64,000 nt of DNA from JAFGNB01 sp050304135 (GCA_050304135.1 JBNLDC010000078.1:22725-86724), one strand, 5' to 3'; numbered from the stretch's first letter, positions 25,796 through 35,359 are shown. A program made the numbers and translations. The notes: generated from the letters alone by a model not told the origin.

Positions 25796-28201
25796 GTGAC
25801 GACCAACTCAGAACCGAAACGCGGAATTTCAGCCCTTTTAAACAATAAATATCTCCCGATAGCCTGCATGGTGCTCCTGGTCCTTGTGCTGTTCGGACAG
25901 TTTATCTTTTCCGATAAAATGCTCCACAGTTCCGATCAGATGACCGGGTTCGGTTCGCGGGTGTTTCAGAAGACCGCGCTGCAGCACTTTCACCAGTTTC
26001 CGCTCTGGCTCAATACCCGGCTCGGTGGCATGCCCACCATCGATGCAATGTTCGGTGATGCATTCTACGTGCCCTCGATGGTATGCCATCTGCTGATGTC
26101 CGTCCCCCGTGCCATCAGTATGAAGATGGTACTGCACGTTCTGCTTGCGGGGATCTTCTTTTTCTATATGCTCAGGCGGGGCTTCAGGATGTCGCCGCTT
26201 ATTGCCGGCACGGGTGCGATTTTTTACATGTTCAATCCGCAGTTTGTCTCGCACATTTACCCGGGACACGATGGAAAGATGTTCGTGATCGCCTGGCTTC
26301 CCTTTATCATATGGCAGCTGAAACTGCTGATGGAACAACCGAAACCGTTTACCATGGCACTGTTCGGGTTCGGTATCGGCATGTCGATACTCACCTCCCA
26401 TATCCAGATGACGTACTTTGTGCTCTGGGGTACTTTCCTGTACTGGCTTTTCGCCACGGGAACAACTCTTTTTATTCGTAAAGAACAAAAAACAGCGGTG
26501 CACCAGTCACTTTATTTTTGGGGTGCGGTGGCAATCGGTCTCGGCATGGGCGCCATGCAGCTTTTCCCCTCGTTTCTCTATATCCGCGATGCGTTTTCGG
26601 TGCGTGGTGCCGATCGCGGTTTTGAATTCGCCGCCTCCTGGTCACTCGGCTGGCCGGAAGTTTTTTCGCTCTGGATACCGGAATTCGTCAACTCACTCGA
26701 TTACTACTGGGGGCAGAATCCGTTCAAGCTCAACTCCGAATACGCCGGTATGCTGCCAATCCTGCTCGCTGCTGCGGCAATCGTGGCAAAGCCGAAAAAC
26801 CGGTGGCGTATTTTCTGGGGAGTGATTGCGGTGGGAACGGTTCTGTTTTCGCTCGGTGCACACACGCCGGTTTTTCATATTGCCTATGCAATAATTCCCG
26901 GAGTTAAAAAGTTCCGGGCATGCAGTATGATCATGTTCTGGTTCTCTTTTTCAACCGTCCTGCTCTCGGCACTGTTTCTCAAGGATCTCGTAGCCGGTGT
27001 TTTTCAGTCGTTCTCCGAAGAAAAACAGAAAAAGTGGGCAAAGGGTCTTCTGATTGCCATGGGAGTCTGTGTAGTAGTAACACTGCTTTTTTCGATGCAG
27101 GGATTTGTCAAGGGCCTCTTTTCGGGAGTAATAGCGGAACAGGGAAAGGAACGGGTATTCGAGGCTAACTTTACCCGTAACTTCCTGCCGTTTCTCTGGG
27201 TGTGGTGTGTCCTTACGCTCACCGTTCTGGGCTTACTGCGCGGTAATGTAACCGGTAAACTTTCCGCACCGGTGGTCATTACCGTTATACTGCTTCTCGG
27301 TATAGTTGATGCGATGCGAGTTGATGCGAAATTCATCAAACTCGTAAATCCCGCCCCCTATTTTCACGAAGAGCCCTCACTGAAACCATTGATTGCATCG
27401 ATGGAGAAAGAACCGTTCCGCTGTTATTCGCTTCCCGGTGCTCTGCCTCAGGGTGGCGAGGGAATCCACCACCTTGAGGGGATCAGCGGTTTTCACGACA
27501 ACGAACTGCACTGGTACCGTGAATTCCGCGGCGATCAGCAGGATCGCAACTACATTTCGTCCCTCATCGGCATGAACGCTCAGGGACAACCTTACTTGAA
27601 AGCGGAAATGATCTCACGCGGCAACCCGTTTCTCAATATTGCCAATGCAAAGTATCTTCTTGTCCGCAACGGTTCAAAGCTGCTGACACTGCCAAATGAC
27701 AGTGCGGTCGACCGGCTCTCCTACATCCCCGGCTACACCGTAATGGATAGCAGTTCGGTTGTTGAAGCACTCCGCTCAGAACGTTTTGATTATCGGCGTA
27801 CCGTTGCACTCACCGAAAAACCGGTTCTTCCGGAATCATTCTCCACACCCGATGCCACTTCGCCGGTACAAAATACACTGCCCACCGAGTGGGTATCCTA
27901 CACCCCCAACTACCGAAAAGCGACGGTTGAGATGCCGGCCGACGGGTTTCTGCAGATTGCCGAGGTATTTTATCCTGGCTGGGAGATACGTGTCGATGGG
28001 AAAAAGACGCGGTATTACCGTTCCGATCTCGCCTGGATGGCGCTTCCACTCACCAGCGGAAGTCACACAGTCGAAATGCTGCCGCACTCAAAATACCTTG
28101 GCAAATTTCTTCCGGTCTCGTTTGTCGCTATCGGTATTATTCTGGGAATTATCGTATTGACGATGGTTGCCGACAGGCGCAAACGGAAATTAGCAGTCTG
28201 A
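25796..28201 (+). CDS. YfhO-family integral membrane protein
   Basis: 801 residues from GTG (GGAGGAATC just upstream). About 13 membrane helices in the first 480 residues; the opening CMVLLVLVLFGQFIFSDKMLHSSDQ, FYMFNPQFVSHIYPGHDGKM and LLTSHIQMTYFV-type segments are the YfhO/GT-C-like fold. After residue about 500 lies an extracytoplasmic beta-rich domain ending in a helix (YPGWEIRVDGKKTRYYRSDLAWM), the usual YfhO tail. YfhO proteins in other bacteria act in glycosylation of lipoteichoic acid and similar polymers with polyprenyl donors, so a role in sugar transfer to a cell-surface glycan is inferred. Confidence 0.9.
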   Translation: MTTNSEPKRGISALLNNKYLPIACMVLLVLVLFGQFIFSDKMLHSSDQMTGFGSRVFQKTALQHFHQFPLWLNTRLGGMPTIDAMFGDAFYVPSMVCHLLMSVPRAISMKMVLHVLLAGIFFFYMLRRGFRMSPLIAGTGAIFYMFNPQFVSHIYPGHDGKMFVIAWLPFIIWQLKLLMEQPKPFTMALFGFGIGMSILTSHIQMTYFVLWGTFLYWLFATGTTLFIRKEQKTAVHQSLYFWGAVAIGLGMGAMQLFPSFLYIRDAFSVRGADRGFEFAASWSLGWPEVFSLWIPEFVNSLDYYWGQNPFKLNSEYAGMLPILLAAAAIVAKPKNRWRIFWGVIAVGTVLFSLGAHTPVFHIAYAIIPGVKKFRACSMIMFWFSFSTVLLSALFLKDLVAGVFQSFSEEKQKKWAKGLLIAMGVCVVVTLLFSMQGFVKGLFSGVIAEQGKERVFEANFTRNFLPFLWVWCVLTLTVLGLLRGNVTGKLSAPVVITVILLLGIVDAMRVDAKFIKLVNPAPYFHEEPSLKPLIASMEKEPFRCYSLPGALPQGGEGIHHLEGISGFHDNELHWYREFRGDQQDRNYISSLIGMNAQGQPYLKAEMISRGNPFLNIANAKYLLVRNGSKLLTLPNDSAVDRLSYIPGYTVMDSSSVVEALRSERFDYRRTVALTEKPVLPESFSTPDATSPVQNTLPTEWVSYTPNYRKATVEMPADGFLQIAEVFYPGWEIRVDGKKTRYYRSDLAWMALPLTSGSHTVEMLPHSKYLGKFLPVSFVAIGIILGIIVLTMVADRRKRKLAV

Positions 28202-28245
28202 TCGTAACCGGTCTGCATCATCGGGAGAATAGTATCGTTGCATGC

Positions 28246-29700
28246 CTATGGAGTCGTTTTTCTGATCGGCACATGATCGATCGCGATCCTGCCGATCAGT
28301 TTCGCAACCGATATCATATGCCTGCCATCATCGTCGAATACCAGGGGAACCCGATCCGCCGAAGCGGGAAAAATGTCGTGTGAAGGATCGGTAAATATCC
28401 ACGATCCGGTATATGCCATGACCCAGGCATGGTAGTAGTATCCTTTTTTGGAATCAACATAGAGCACACCAAGCACCACCCGTGCCGGTATTCCGGCAGC
28501 ACGCAGAAGTGCGGCAAGCAATACCGCATGTTCACCACAGTCGCCGTAACCGGCATCAAGCGTTTCCAGTGCACTGGAGAATGTCGCGACATTCCTTTTC
28601 GCAAGCATACGATACACCGCATGGTTGAAGGTTTTCACCAGCGTACAGGAGGAACCGGTAATCCCTCTGCTGAGACTGTCGGCCAACCGTTTTATTCGCT
28701 CATGTGAAGACTGCAGTGTTGGAGTGGCACTGCAGAAAAGTTTCCGTTCTTCGCCTGTCAGGCTTTCGCCGGGAGCTTCGGTGCACTTTTTCGGGAAGGG
28801 TTTCAGAAAGTACTTCCCGCCGCGAACCGCATAAAACCTGGCGACGGAGGTGTCGGGGTGGTTCGCACTGCCGAATGTTACCTGTACCCGCTCTTTGCCT
28901 GCAACCAGCCGTTTAGAAACACTGATCTTCATCATTTCGAACATGGCATCCGCCCCACCGGCCGGGACCGGGACGGAGACAGTGCCACCGGTTTGTATTC
29001 GGCCGGTATACGGATACATCTCACGGTAAATCGTTTTCCCCCTGCGGTCCAATTTCCAGACCTCTGTCCGGTCAAGCATATCGCTGTAACAGGTGAATTC
29101 CCAGCAGGAATCGCGGGTATCAGCGGGAGTTCCGACACATTTGGTACGGGTCGCCACCAGCTCACCGGAAGTCAGCTCCACTGCGGTATCAGCCCATGAC
29201 GTACCTTTGCGCAGCGTACCATCAATCACTCCGGTATACAGTTCCGCAAGCGAACCGATCCGTTCCTTTACCGGCGCAATACTTCTCGTATTGACCACTC
29301 CGGCCGTCGTGACAGTCAGGTTCCATCTATCATCAGCACCGTAGTGCAGTTCCCAAGTGTTTGTTCCTGCCGGGCTTTCCATCCGTTGCCTCGCGGAGTG
29401 CAGCATTCCTTCCTGATCAAAGTACCGTTGCTCCTCAAGTGCAATCCGTTGCACGGTCCCTCCGGGAGCTGTCATCACAACGGAAAGATGTATACGGTTG
29501 ACAATTCCTGAATCCGTTGCGAAAAGGGCGGTAATAAGAGTTCCGGCAGGACGCTCCTGCAGAAATATCGTGAGTGTATCGGTGATGGGAAGATTGTTGT
29601 ATAATAAACGGGGTGGTGTAGCCGGCCCTGCAGCCCAATTCAACAGAAGAACTGCAACCACCAGTAAGGCAAAACGGGAAACAATCCTATGCAGAAGCAT
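28246..29700 (-). CDS. Secreted transglutaminase-like superfamily protein
   Basis: 484 residues from ATG 29700, which overlaps the end of the AraC-type gene by 14 bases. Signal peptide 1-25 (LLVVAVLLLNWAAG). A beta-rich N-terminal region (about 30-330, ending YAVRGGKYFLKPFPKK) precedes the transglutaminase core: Cys in GYGDCGEHAVLLAALLRAAG, His in GYYYHAWVMAY and Asp in FTDPSHDIFP. Family members are transglutaminases or cysteine proteases of the periplasm. Third gene of the overlapping operon 28246-31830; presumably its product acts on the envelope and the other two control or sense it. Confidence 0.85.
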   Translation of the reverse strand: MLLHRIVSRFALLVVAVLLLNWAAGPATPPRLLYNNLPITDTLTIFLQERPAGTLITALFATDSGIVNRIHLSVVMTAPGGTVQRIALEEQRYFDQEGMLHSARQRMESPAGTNTWELHYGADDRWNLTVTTAGVVNTRSIAPVKERIGSLAELYTGVIDGTLRKGTSWADTAVELTSGELVATRTKCVGTPADTRDSCWEFTCYSDMLDRTEVWKLDRRGKTIYREMYPYTGRIQTGGTVSVPVPAGGADAMFEMMKISVSKRLVAGKERVQVTFGSANHPDTSVARFYAVRGGKYFLKPFPKKCTEAPGESLTGEERKLFCSATPTLQSSHERIKRLADSLSRGITGSSCTLVKTFNHAVYRMLAKRNVATFSSALETLDAGYGDCGEHAVLLAALLRAAGIPARVVLGVLYVDSKKGYYYHAWVMAYTGSWIFTDPSHDIFPASADRVPLVFDDDGRHMISVAKLIGRIAIDHVPIRKTTP

Positions 29701-30586
29701 TTTTTTTCTCGACGATATTGCTGCGGTATTCTTCAAGCGTACAACCGGTGATGGCCGCAAATCGCGCAAGAAAATCACTTTCATCAGAAAAGCCACACTG
29801 TCCGGCAAGTGTGGAAGCGAAACAATCGTGGTTGTTTCTGAGAAATATTTTGGCCCGGTTGACACGGACCTGTATGATGAAATCCTCAACAGTCAATCCG
29901 AGTTCCTTGACGAAAAGTGCCTCGAGGAATGCCCCACCCGTTACCAGAGCACTGCAGATACGGTCAACCCCGAGATCCGGATCATCAAAATTTTCTTCGA
30001 TATACCGGCAGGCGCGTTGCACTTCCTTGTCCATCACCGAAAGCCGTGTGGTCGTCATGAACCGCCCCTTTTCCCGTCGTTCACGGTAATACGAGATCGT
30101 CAGCAGAATAACCAGTAGTGAAACCGTAAGAACTCCCAGTTTCACCGCATGTTTTTTCAGTAGAGCAACCGGTTCTCCCAGAAACCGTATCTTTTTTCCG
30201 ATACCATTCTGCAGAGCGCTCATCAATTTCAGAAAGAGTTCGCCAGCTTTACCAGAAGTACGGACTTCGGAAGGAGGTATCTCCACAGCGCTATTCACCG
30301 TGGTGGTGTCACCGTTATCCTTGTCATCAGACTCTTCGGAAAAAAGGTACTCATCATCATCCCGTGGGGGAAGGCTATCGGCATTCACGATAGAATCCGG
30401 AAGGGAATCGCCTGTCTGAAGTACATCCTCGACAGCCTCACGCAGTGCATCACTTTCCATGGCAGTATCCGGAGTTCCCGACAGGGTAGTTATAAAACCT
30501 GCCATGAGCACTGCTGTCGGAACAGAAACGGAAATGAACAATTTAGCGGCCTGAAAGAAGATCGCTTTCAGGATTTTTCGGTGCAC
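29687..30586 (-). CDS. Membrane-anchored AraC-type regulator with periplasmic loop
   Basis: 299 residues, GTG start. TM1 at about 15-35, a 110-residue acidic extracytoplasmic segment (DDDEYLFSEESDDKDNGD), TM2 at about 148-167, a basic linker, then an AraC-type DNA-binding domain (about 187-290) with both helix-turn-helix parts (VDRICSALVTGGAFLEALFV; STLAGQCGFSDESDFLARF and GCTLEEYRSN). The topology puts the sensor loop outside and the DNA-binding domain inside. Overlaps the upstream coiled-coil gene by 19 bases and the downstream transglutaminase gene by 14, so all three are probably translated together. A one-component signal relay is inferred. Membrane-tethered AraC proteins are uncommon. 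Confidence 0.8.
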   Translation of the reverse strand: MHRKILKAIFFQAAKLFISVSVPTAVLMAGFITTLSGTPDTAMESDALREAVEDVLQTGDSLPDSIVNADSLPPRDDDEYLFSEESDDKDNGDTTTVNSAVEIPPSEVRTSGKAGELFLKLMSALQNGIGKKIRFLGEPVALLKKHAVKLGVLTVSLLVILLTISYYRERREKGRFMTTTRLSVMDKEVQRACRYIEENFDDPDLGVDRICSALVTGGAFLEALFVKELGLTVEDFIIQVRVNRAKIFLRNNHDCFASTLAGQCGFSDESDFLARFAAITGCTLEEYRSNIVEKKNASA

Positions 30587-31830
30587 CGTTGCATCTGCTC
30601 CTTGAGAATACTGTTGTAATTTATGCCCATTGCATCGATCTTTGCCTGCAAGCGGACCGTGAACCGCTCAACTTCGTCGAGAGAACGTAATTTTGCATCC
30701 TGCAAAAGACGCTGAAGTGATTTTTCATTGAGAATTTCATTTGTGGCCACTTCAAAATGCAAACGTTTCTCCTTGTCTTCCGTAACACGTTTCAATGCAT
30801 CCTGAATCATTCGACACATTTCATTATAAATAGAAAGACCAAACTTCCTTTTAAGTTGTCTGGTGTAGCCAAGCAGATGTTCAGCAAAAAAAGCACTGTT
30901 GCAAATATAATGACGTTCATTTTTATAGACAGTGCTGTCGTAATAATATTCACCGATCACCTGTCCTCCACTCATCTTGACCACCGATTTCGGAAACGGC
31001 GGCGGCTCATCAACAGGGCGCGGCGCTACCGTCTCCAGAGAACTCCCGGTGGCGGCATCTTCATCAGATCCGGTGTCGGAAAGCAGTTCCTCCGGCGGAA
31101 GGGAGGCGATCGCCGGTGGCTGAAATACCGATGGTGACGCTTTCGGTTCCGGCGACGCGGGGTGCAGATCATCGAGTGGGGTTGACGGTGGCGGCGGCAG
31201 TTCAACCGAAGCGGCAGGAGTAACGGCAACCGGTACGGCCTCTTCCTGAATAGTATGTTCTTGCTGAGCCTCTGCTTCGTCTATGGCATCCTGCTGTGCC
31301 AGTATAATTTCATAGAGACCGTTGACGATTTCATTCTCGTTGTGGTGCAACTCTTCGGCAAGCTGGTGCTCAATAAGTTCAAGTTCCTGTTCCTTGATTT
31401 TGAGTTTATCGAGTTTGCGGGTAAGTTCATTGAGTTCTCTGGTGCAGTCGGTCACCTGTTGTTTTACTGAAGCGACCTCCTCATCCTTCTTCCGTTTTTC
31501 CTCCAGCAGATTCCGTGAATCAAGACTCACCTTCCGGAGATGCTCCTCCTTGCCACGCAGAATATCCATTTTGTCCTGATAGTAGGAAATCAGCATATCA
31601 ATGGTCGCATTTTTTCCCGAAAAAAGGTTCTTCTTGAGCTTCCAGAGATGCTCGAGTGCCCCCTTCGCGTTATCTTTCTCGCCGGAAAGAAGTTTTTCGG
31701 CGATATCACACATATTTTCCGACACCGATGCCGCACGGGCATCAAGCAGAATGGAATAGAATTTATTCGGGTCAACAGTGCTGTTTTCAATTCCGAACAT
31801 TCTTTCGGAGATTCTCTCGACTCGTCGCAT
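30568..31830 (-). CDS. Coiled-coil protein of unknown function with conserved C-terminal module
   Basis: 420 residues, no signal peptide or membrane segment. Domains seen: N-terminal helical part (1-85), long coiled coil (about 88-185, heptads rich in Lys/Glu/Leu), a Pro/Ala/Ser-rich linker (about 200-290), then a C-terminal part (about 295-415) with KMSGGQVIGEYYYD and a second helical stretch. I do not recognise the family. It starts the overlapping operon (84 bases after the TPR gene) followed by the membrane AraC protein and the transglutaminase. It may be a scaffold, possibly for the AraC protein. Confidence 0.75.
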   Translation of the reverse strand: MRRVERISERMFGIENSTVDPNKFYSILLDARAASVSENMCDIAEKLLSGEKDNAKGALEHLWKLKKNLFSGKNATIDMLISYYQDKMDILRGKEEHLRKVSLDSRNLLEEKRKKDEEVASVKQQVTDCTRELNELTRKLDKLKIKEQELELIEHQLAEELHHNENEIVNGLYEIILAQQDAIDEAEAQQEHTIQEEAVPVAVTPAASVELPPPPSTPLDDLHPASPEPKASPSVFQPPAIASLPPEELLSDTGSDEDAATGSSLETVAPRPVDEPPPFPKSVVKMSGGQVIGEYYYDSTVYKNERHYICNSAFFAEHLLGYTRQLKRKFGLSIYNEMCRMIQDALKRVTEDKEKRLHFEVATNEILNEKSLQRLLQDAKLRSLDEVERFTVRLQAKIDAMGINYNSILKEQMQRCTEKS

Positions 31831-31914
31831 ATGCTCCGCCTTTCATACTGGTATCTAATTGTTATTTTTTTTCAATGGTTGTCAGCCGTTTTGCGACCGG
31901 TAGAATAAGTATAC

Positions 31915-33378
31915 TTAATCCTGAGCATCCTCGACCAGTTTCCTTCCGGTCATCGTCTCAAAAATCGAATGCAGTCCCGGATGCGCATGGAGTTCTTCCA
32001 TATTACTGAACCCCCTGTCAAGTGCGTGTACAAGGAGCACTTCGGCCCGCCGTTCATTGCCGCGCTGCGCTTCGATGGCGGCCAGCAGAAAACAGGTATC
32101 ATAATTTTCAGGATGTTGCGCCATAAACTCCCGGATCTCCCGTTTCGCCTCCGTCACCGTTCCCAGACCGATCATTGCCCGCCAGAGAATCGCCTTCGCC
32201 GAAACATCCGGCATATCCATTCGCCCGATCACTCGTGCGGCGGTATCGTAATCACCACACACCAGGTGATACCGGGCAAGCCCCTTGAGTACCGCATCTT
32301 GAGGATCGTCAAGCGCCGACAATCGGCGAACCAGCTCCGGAAGGACCTCTTCGTGCTCGCCATTCTTCCGATACAACAGCAACCGCATACAATCGATCAG
32401 ATCACCGCCGCGCCCGAGCCGATCAGCCTGCGATAAGAGATCCTCAGCTTTGTCGAACTGATTGAGTTCATAGAGCACCTCGATACTCTGAGCGAGCGTC
32501 TCCTCGCTCAGACGAGGGAGAACCGCCATGGTTGCGCGCATGAAGGTCGCAACATCCCCTTTTGCAAGCGCATACCCGCGCAGTCCCATCCAGCCGTGAA
32601 TATCGTTCGGTGCCAGACGCACCGCTTTGAGAAAACAACTTTTCGCTTCGTCATATTTTTTAAGTCGGATATTGACGTTTCCGAGATTGACATGCAGGCG
32701 CGCATCCGCCTTACTACCGAGGAGTGCTTCCGTATAACACTCCTTCGCCTCCGCGAACCGCTGTTCCCGTTCATGAATCCAACCGAGATTTTTCAGTGCT
32801 GAAGGAAATTCTCTGCGATACCGGATTGCTTTTTCGAAGGCCTTTCGCGCAGCCCCGTAATCCTCAAGTTCAATGAGTACATTTCCCAGATTGAACCAGG
32901 CATCCGGAAAATCAATCCGGGCTTTACACGCCCGTTCAAAATAATTTTTCGCCTCGTCAAACTTCTTTTTCTCATACAGATAGTTTCCCATATTAAGCAG
33001 CGCCCCCGGATTGTCCGGCTCAAGATCGAGGACTTTTTGAAACGCATCATGTGCACCGTCATGATCACCCACTTCCGACCGGGCAATACCAAGGTTGTTC
33101 CATCCCTCGATACGTTCCGGGCGTATCACCGTCAATTTTTCAAAAAGCGTTATAGCTGATTTGAAATCACCTTTTCTGAAGGCGGTATTGCCGTATTCCA
33201 GCACCAGATTAGGATCTTCCGGTGCTATCTCGAGTGCTGACTGGTAAACCGCAAGAGCCTCGTTGTACCAGCCGATATCGCTGTACTGCTGTGCAAGATG
33301 CAGTGCGGTCTCCCGGTCTTCCGGGTGTTGTTCGTAGGCCTGCCGCAGTGCGGTCAGTTCTTCGTTGAGCACTTCCAT
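31915..33378 (-). CDS. Tetratricopeptide-repeat protein
   Basis: 487 residues made of about ten TPR units of 34 residues, clearly visible from residue 15 to 280 (e.g. ALHLAQQYSDIGWYNEAL, ALLNMGNYLYEKKKFDEAK, ALKNLGWIHEREQRFAEAK), then less regular helical repeats to residue about 470. No signal peptide, so cytoplasmic scaffold. It is the third gene after the CNB and solute-binding genes (39 bases after the latter's stop), probably cotranscribed with them. Confidence 0.88.
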   Translation of the reverse strand: MEVLNEELTALRQAYEQHPEDRETALHLAQQYSDIGWYNEALAVYQSALEIAPEDPNLVLEYGNTAFRKGDFKSAITLFEKLTVIRPERIEGWNNLGIARSEVGDHDGAHDAFQKVLDLEPDNPGALLNMGNYLYEKKKFDEAKNYFERACKARIDFPDAWFNLGNVLIELEDYGAARKAFEKAIRYRREFPSALKNLGWIHEREQRFAEAKECYTEALLGSKADARLHVNLGNVNIRLKKYDEAKSCFLKAVRLAPNDIHGWMGLRGYALAKGDVATFMRATMAVLPRLSEETLAQSIEVLYELNQFDKAEDLLSQADRLGRGGDLIDCMRLLLYRKNGEHEEVLPELVRRLSALDDPQDAVLKGLARYHLVCGDYDTAARVIGRMDMPDVSAKAILWRAMIGLGTVTEAKREIREFMAQHPENYDTCFLLAAIEAQRGNERRAEVLLVHALDRGFSNMEELHAHPGLHSIFETMTGRKLVEDAQD

Positions 33379-33416
33379 ACTGGTCGTATTCCTTTTCTTT
33401 CGATCTGGTACGGTGA

Positions 33417-34856
33417 TCAGGGCGCAAACCGGTCAAGACGCGGCCGGAATGTCGTCGAAATTATCTCCTGAATGTAATCGCGTTGCGGTAGTATTCCCTC
33501 CGCCGCCCATTTTCTCCCTGCAATCACCGAATCAATGCAATCAAGATAGGTGGCAGTAACGTTATCAAACCCGGAACTGGCCGGCAGAACGGTATACCCG
33601 TTCTCTACCAGTTGCCTGAACGAAACGGTGTACACATCGGAAATCCATCCACCACCGAACATCATCGACATGTCGCTGAGGATATCCTTTCGGACCGGAA
33701 TCATTCCAAACCTTGTACACTCCTGTATCTGCGCGGTGGTTCCAGTGATAAACGACGCCAGCCGGAAGGAAAGAGCCGGATCCGGTGCATCCGCCGGGAT
33801 CCCCCACCACCATCCACCGGTGGTGATCGCCTTGCTGCCGTACCGCGGGATTCTGGTGGAATCGAGTCGTACAGTGCATCCGCGCGGCATGGTGGCTACC
33901 CCCATATCCTCCGGGTGGGACAAAAAGCCGTCAAGATTGTCCCGGCCGGTTCCGTGCAGGAAAAAACAGTCAAGCTGCGTCATGAACGAGAGAAACACAT
34001 CCTCCGATGCGAACTGTTTCCAGATATCGGCACCACTCCACCCTTCACTCCACATCTTGTCGTTGTACACTCCGGCCGATGTATACACCGCCTCCCAGTA
34101 CAATGCCTCGACAACCGCATCCCCCTGCATGTGCAGCACGGCAGCACTGTCACCACCCAGCTGGTAAATCCGGTCAATCACCCGCTGTGACGTACCCGAG
34201 TAATACTTTCCGCGGTGAGCAATGCGCGGTTGCACTTTACCATTGTAAAGGGTATGTGCCCATATCCATCCGACCACGAACAGATCGTAATAATCCCACT
34301 CTTCCGGGTTCTCTTCGAGCAGATAGGTAGCCGGAAGTCCGTAACCATTGTACCGGGCGACCACCGCATCAAGCGTATCCTTCCAGGTGCGCCATGATGC
34401 CACCGCATCCGCCACTTTGCTTTTGCAGTACACCATCAGACGGGTCTCAAATTTTCGCGGAATCAGACACGGAGCACCATTGTGTTGCCCCAGACTGGTA
34501 AGCAGATAGGTATCTTTGAACCGTTTGAGTTCCTGGGGACTGAGGAATTTATCAAGTGATGCAAACAGCCCCTTCTCCATGAGTGGAGCCGCCTTATCAA
34601 AGGGGACCTTCACCAGCGCGATAGTACCAGCCTGTTCACGCATATACTGTTCAAGACTGTCGGTAGAACCGTAGTAGAGCACCTCCATCACTGAAGGTTC
34701 TTTCTTTTCAAATGCGGGTGCGACTTCATTTTTGAAGTACGTTTCCTGATCCGCCATCATACTGATCAGTACCCGTACCTGCGGACGCGGGGAACATCCC
34801 GCGATCAGCAGAATACTGCCGGTAATCAGCAATGCTGCGACATCTTCACGTCGCAT
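33417..34856 (-). CDS. Solute-binding lipoprotein, orphan (paralogue of 8347-9786)
   Basis: 479 residues with a lipobox (LLIAGC, Cys 21). Clear paralogue of the protein at 8347-9786, of equal length, sharing ENPEEWDYYD, QLDCFFLHG, GWWWGIP and FGMIPVRKDIL. Like it, there is no permease or ATPase gene in reach. Its start ATG overlaps the stop TAA of the CNB-domain gene by one base (TAATG), so translation of the two is coupled. Probably on the periplasmic side of a membrane; either a component of a distant transporter or a ligand sensor. Sugar family 1-type fold, ligand unknown. Confidence 0.83.
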   Translation of the reverse strand: MRREDVAALLITGSILLIAGCSPRPQVRVLISMMADQETYFKNEVAPAFEKKEPSVMEVLYYGSTDSLEQYMREQAGTIALVKVPFDKAAPLMEKGLFASLDKFLSPQELKRFKDTYLLTSLGQHNGAPCLIPRKFETRLMVYCKSKVADAVASWRTWKDTLDAVVARYNGYGLPATYLLEENPEEWDYYDLFVVGWIWAHTLYNGKVQPRIAHRGKYYSGTSQRVIDRIYQLGGDSAAVLHMQGDAVVEALYWEAVYTSAGVYNDKMWSEGWSGADIWKQFASEDVFLSFMTQLDCFFLHGTGRDNLDGFLSHPEDMGVATMPRGCTVRLDSTRIPRYGSKAITTGGWWWGIPADAPDPALSFRLASFITGTTAQIQECTRFGMIPVRKDILSDMSMMFGGGWISDVYTVSFRQLVENGYTVLPASSGFDNVTATYLDCIDSVIAGRKWAAEGILPQRDYIQEIISTTFRPRLDRFAP

Positions 34857-35338
34857 TACCGAACTCCCGTGCCGGCTTGTGACAATGTTTCTATCCTTCC
34901 ATTCGCATTACGCAGTCGTTTGACAAAAATTCTGAGCAACTCGATGCCGATCTGCGGATTGTCGCGCAGGACGTCGTGGAGATCCTCTTTCCCTATCCGC
35001 AACACACTACATTCATGAACTGCAGACACCGTTGCCGACCGCACCTCCTCATCGATTGCCGCCATCTCACCGAAACACTCCCCCGCCTCCATGCGGGCCA
35101 GATCCACCGACCGTTCGCCACCAACAAGTTTCGATATTGCAACAGCCCCTTTTTTTATCAGATAAAGCGCATCTCCGATATCTTTCTCTCGTACAATAAC
35201 CTCCCCGGACCTGAAACTGAGTTCCTCTGCTACTGCCGCGACTGCACGCAGTTCACTGGTGGTAACCGTGGCAAAGAGAGCGCTCTTCTTCAGAACGAGA
35301 ATTTTATCGAGCAGGGCGTATGAGGCTTGGATATCCAT
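34856..35338 (-). CDS. Cyclic-nucleotide-binding domain protein, single domain
   Basis: 160 residues, one CNB domain (residues about 12-140: VLKKSALFATVTTSELRAVA, GDALYLIKKGAVAISKLV, AGECFGEMAAIDEEVRSATVSA, RIGKEDLHDVLRDNP). No helix-turn-helix or other output. Start ATG without Shine-Dalgarno, 12 bases after an extended -10 promoter, so possibly near-leaderless. First gene of CNB, solute-binding lipoprotein, TPR. Its ligand may be cAMP or c-di-GMP; key residues for phosphate binding (GEMAAIDEEVRSA) resemble cAMP-binding types. Confidence 0.83.
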   Translation of the reverse strand: MDIQASYALLDKILVLKKSALFATVTTSELRAVAAVAEELSFRSGEVIVREKDIGDALYLIKKGAVAISKLVGGERSVDLARMEAGECFGEMAAIDEEVRSATVSAVHECSVLRIGKEDLHDVLRDNPQIGIELLRIFVKRLRNANGRIETLSQAGTGVR

Positions 35339-35350
35339 GATAACTGTCTG

Positions 35351-35359
35351 ATTATATCA
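35351..35359 (-). promoter_or_regulatory. Extended -10 promoter of the CNB gene
   Basis: TGATATAAT on the minus strand, a perfect TGnTATAAT extended -10, 12 bases before the ATG at 35338. No -35 is evident. The expected start leaves a leader of about 6 bases. Confidence 0.5.
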
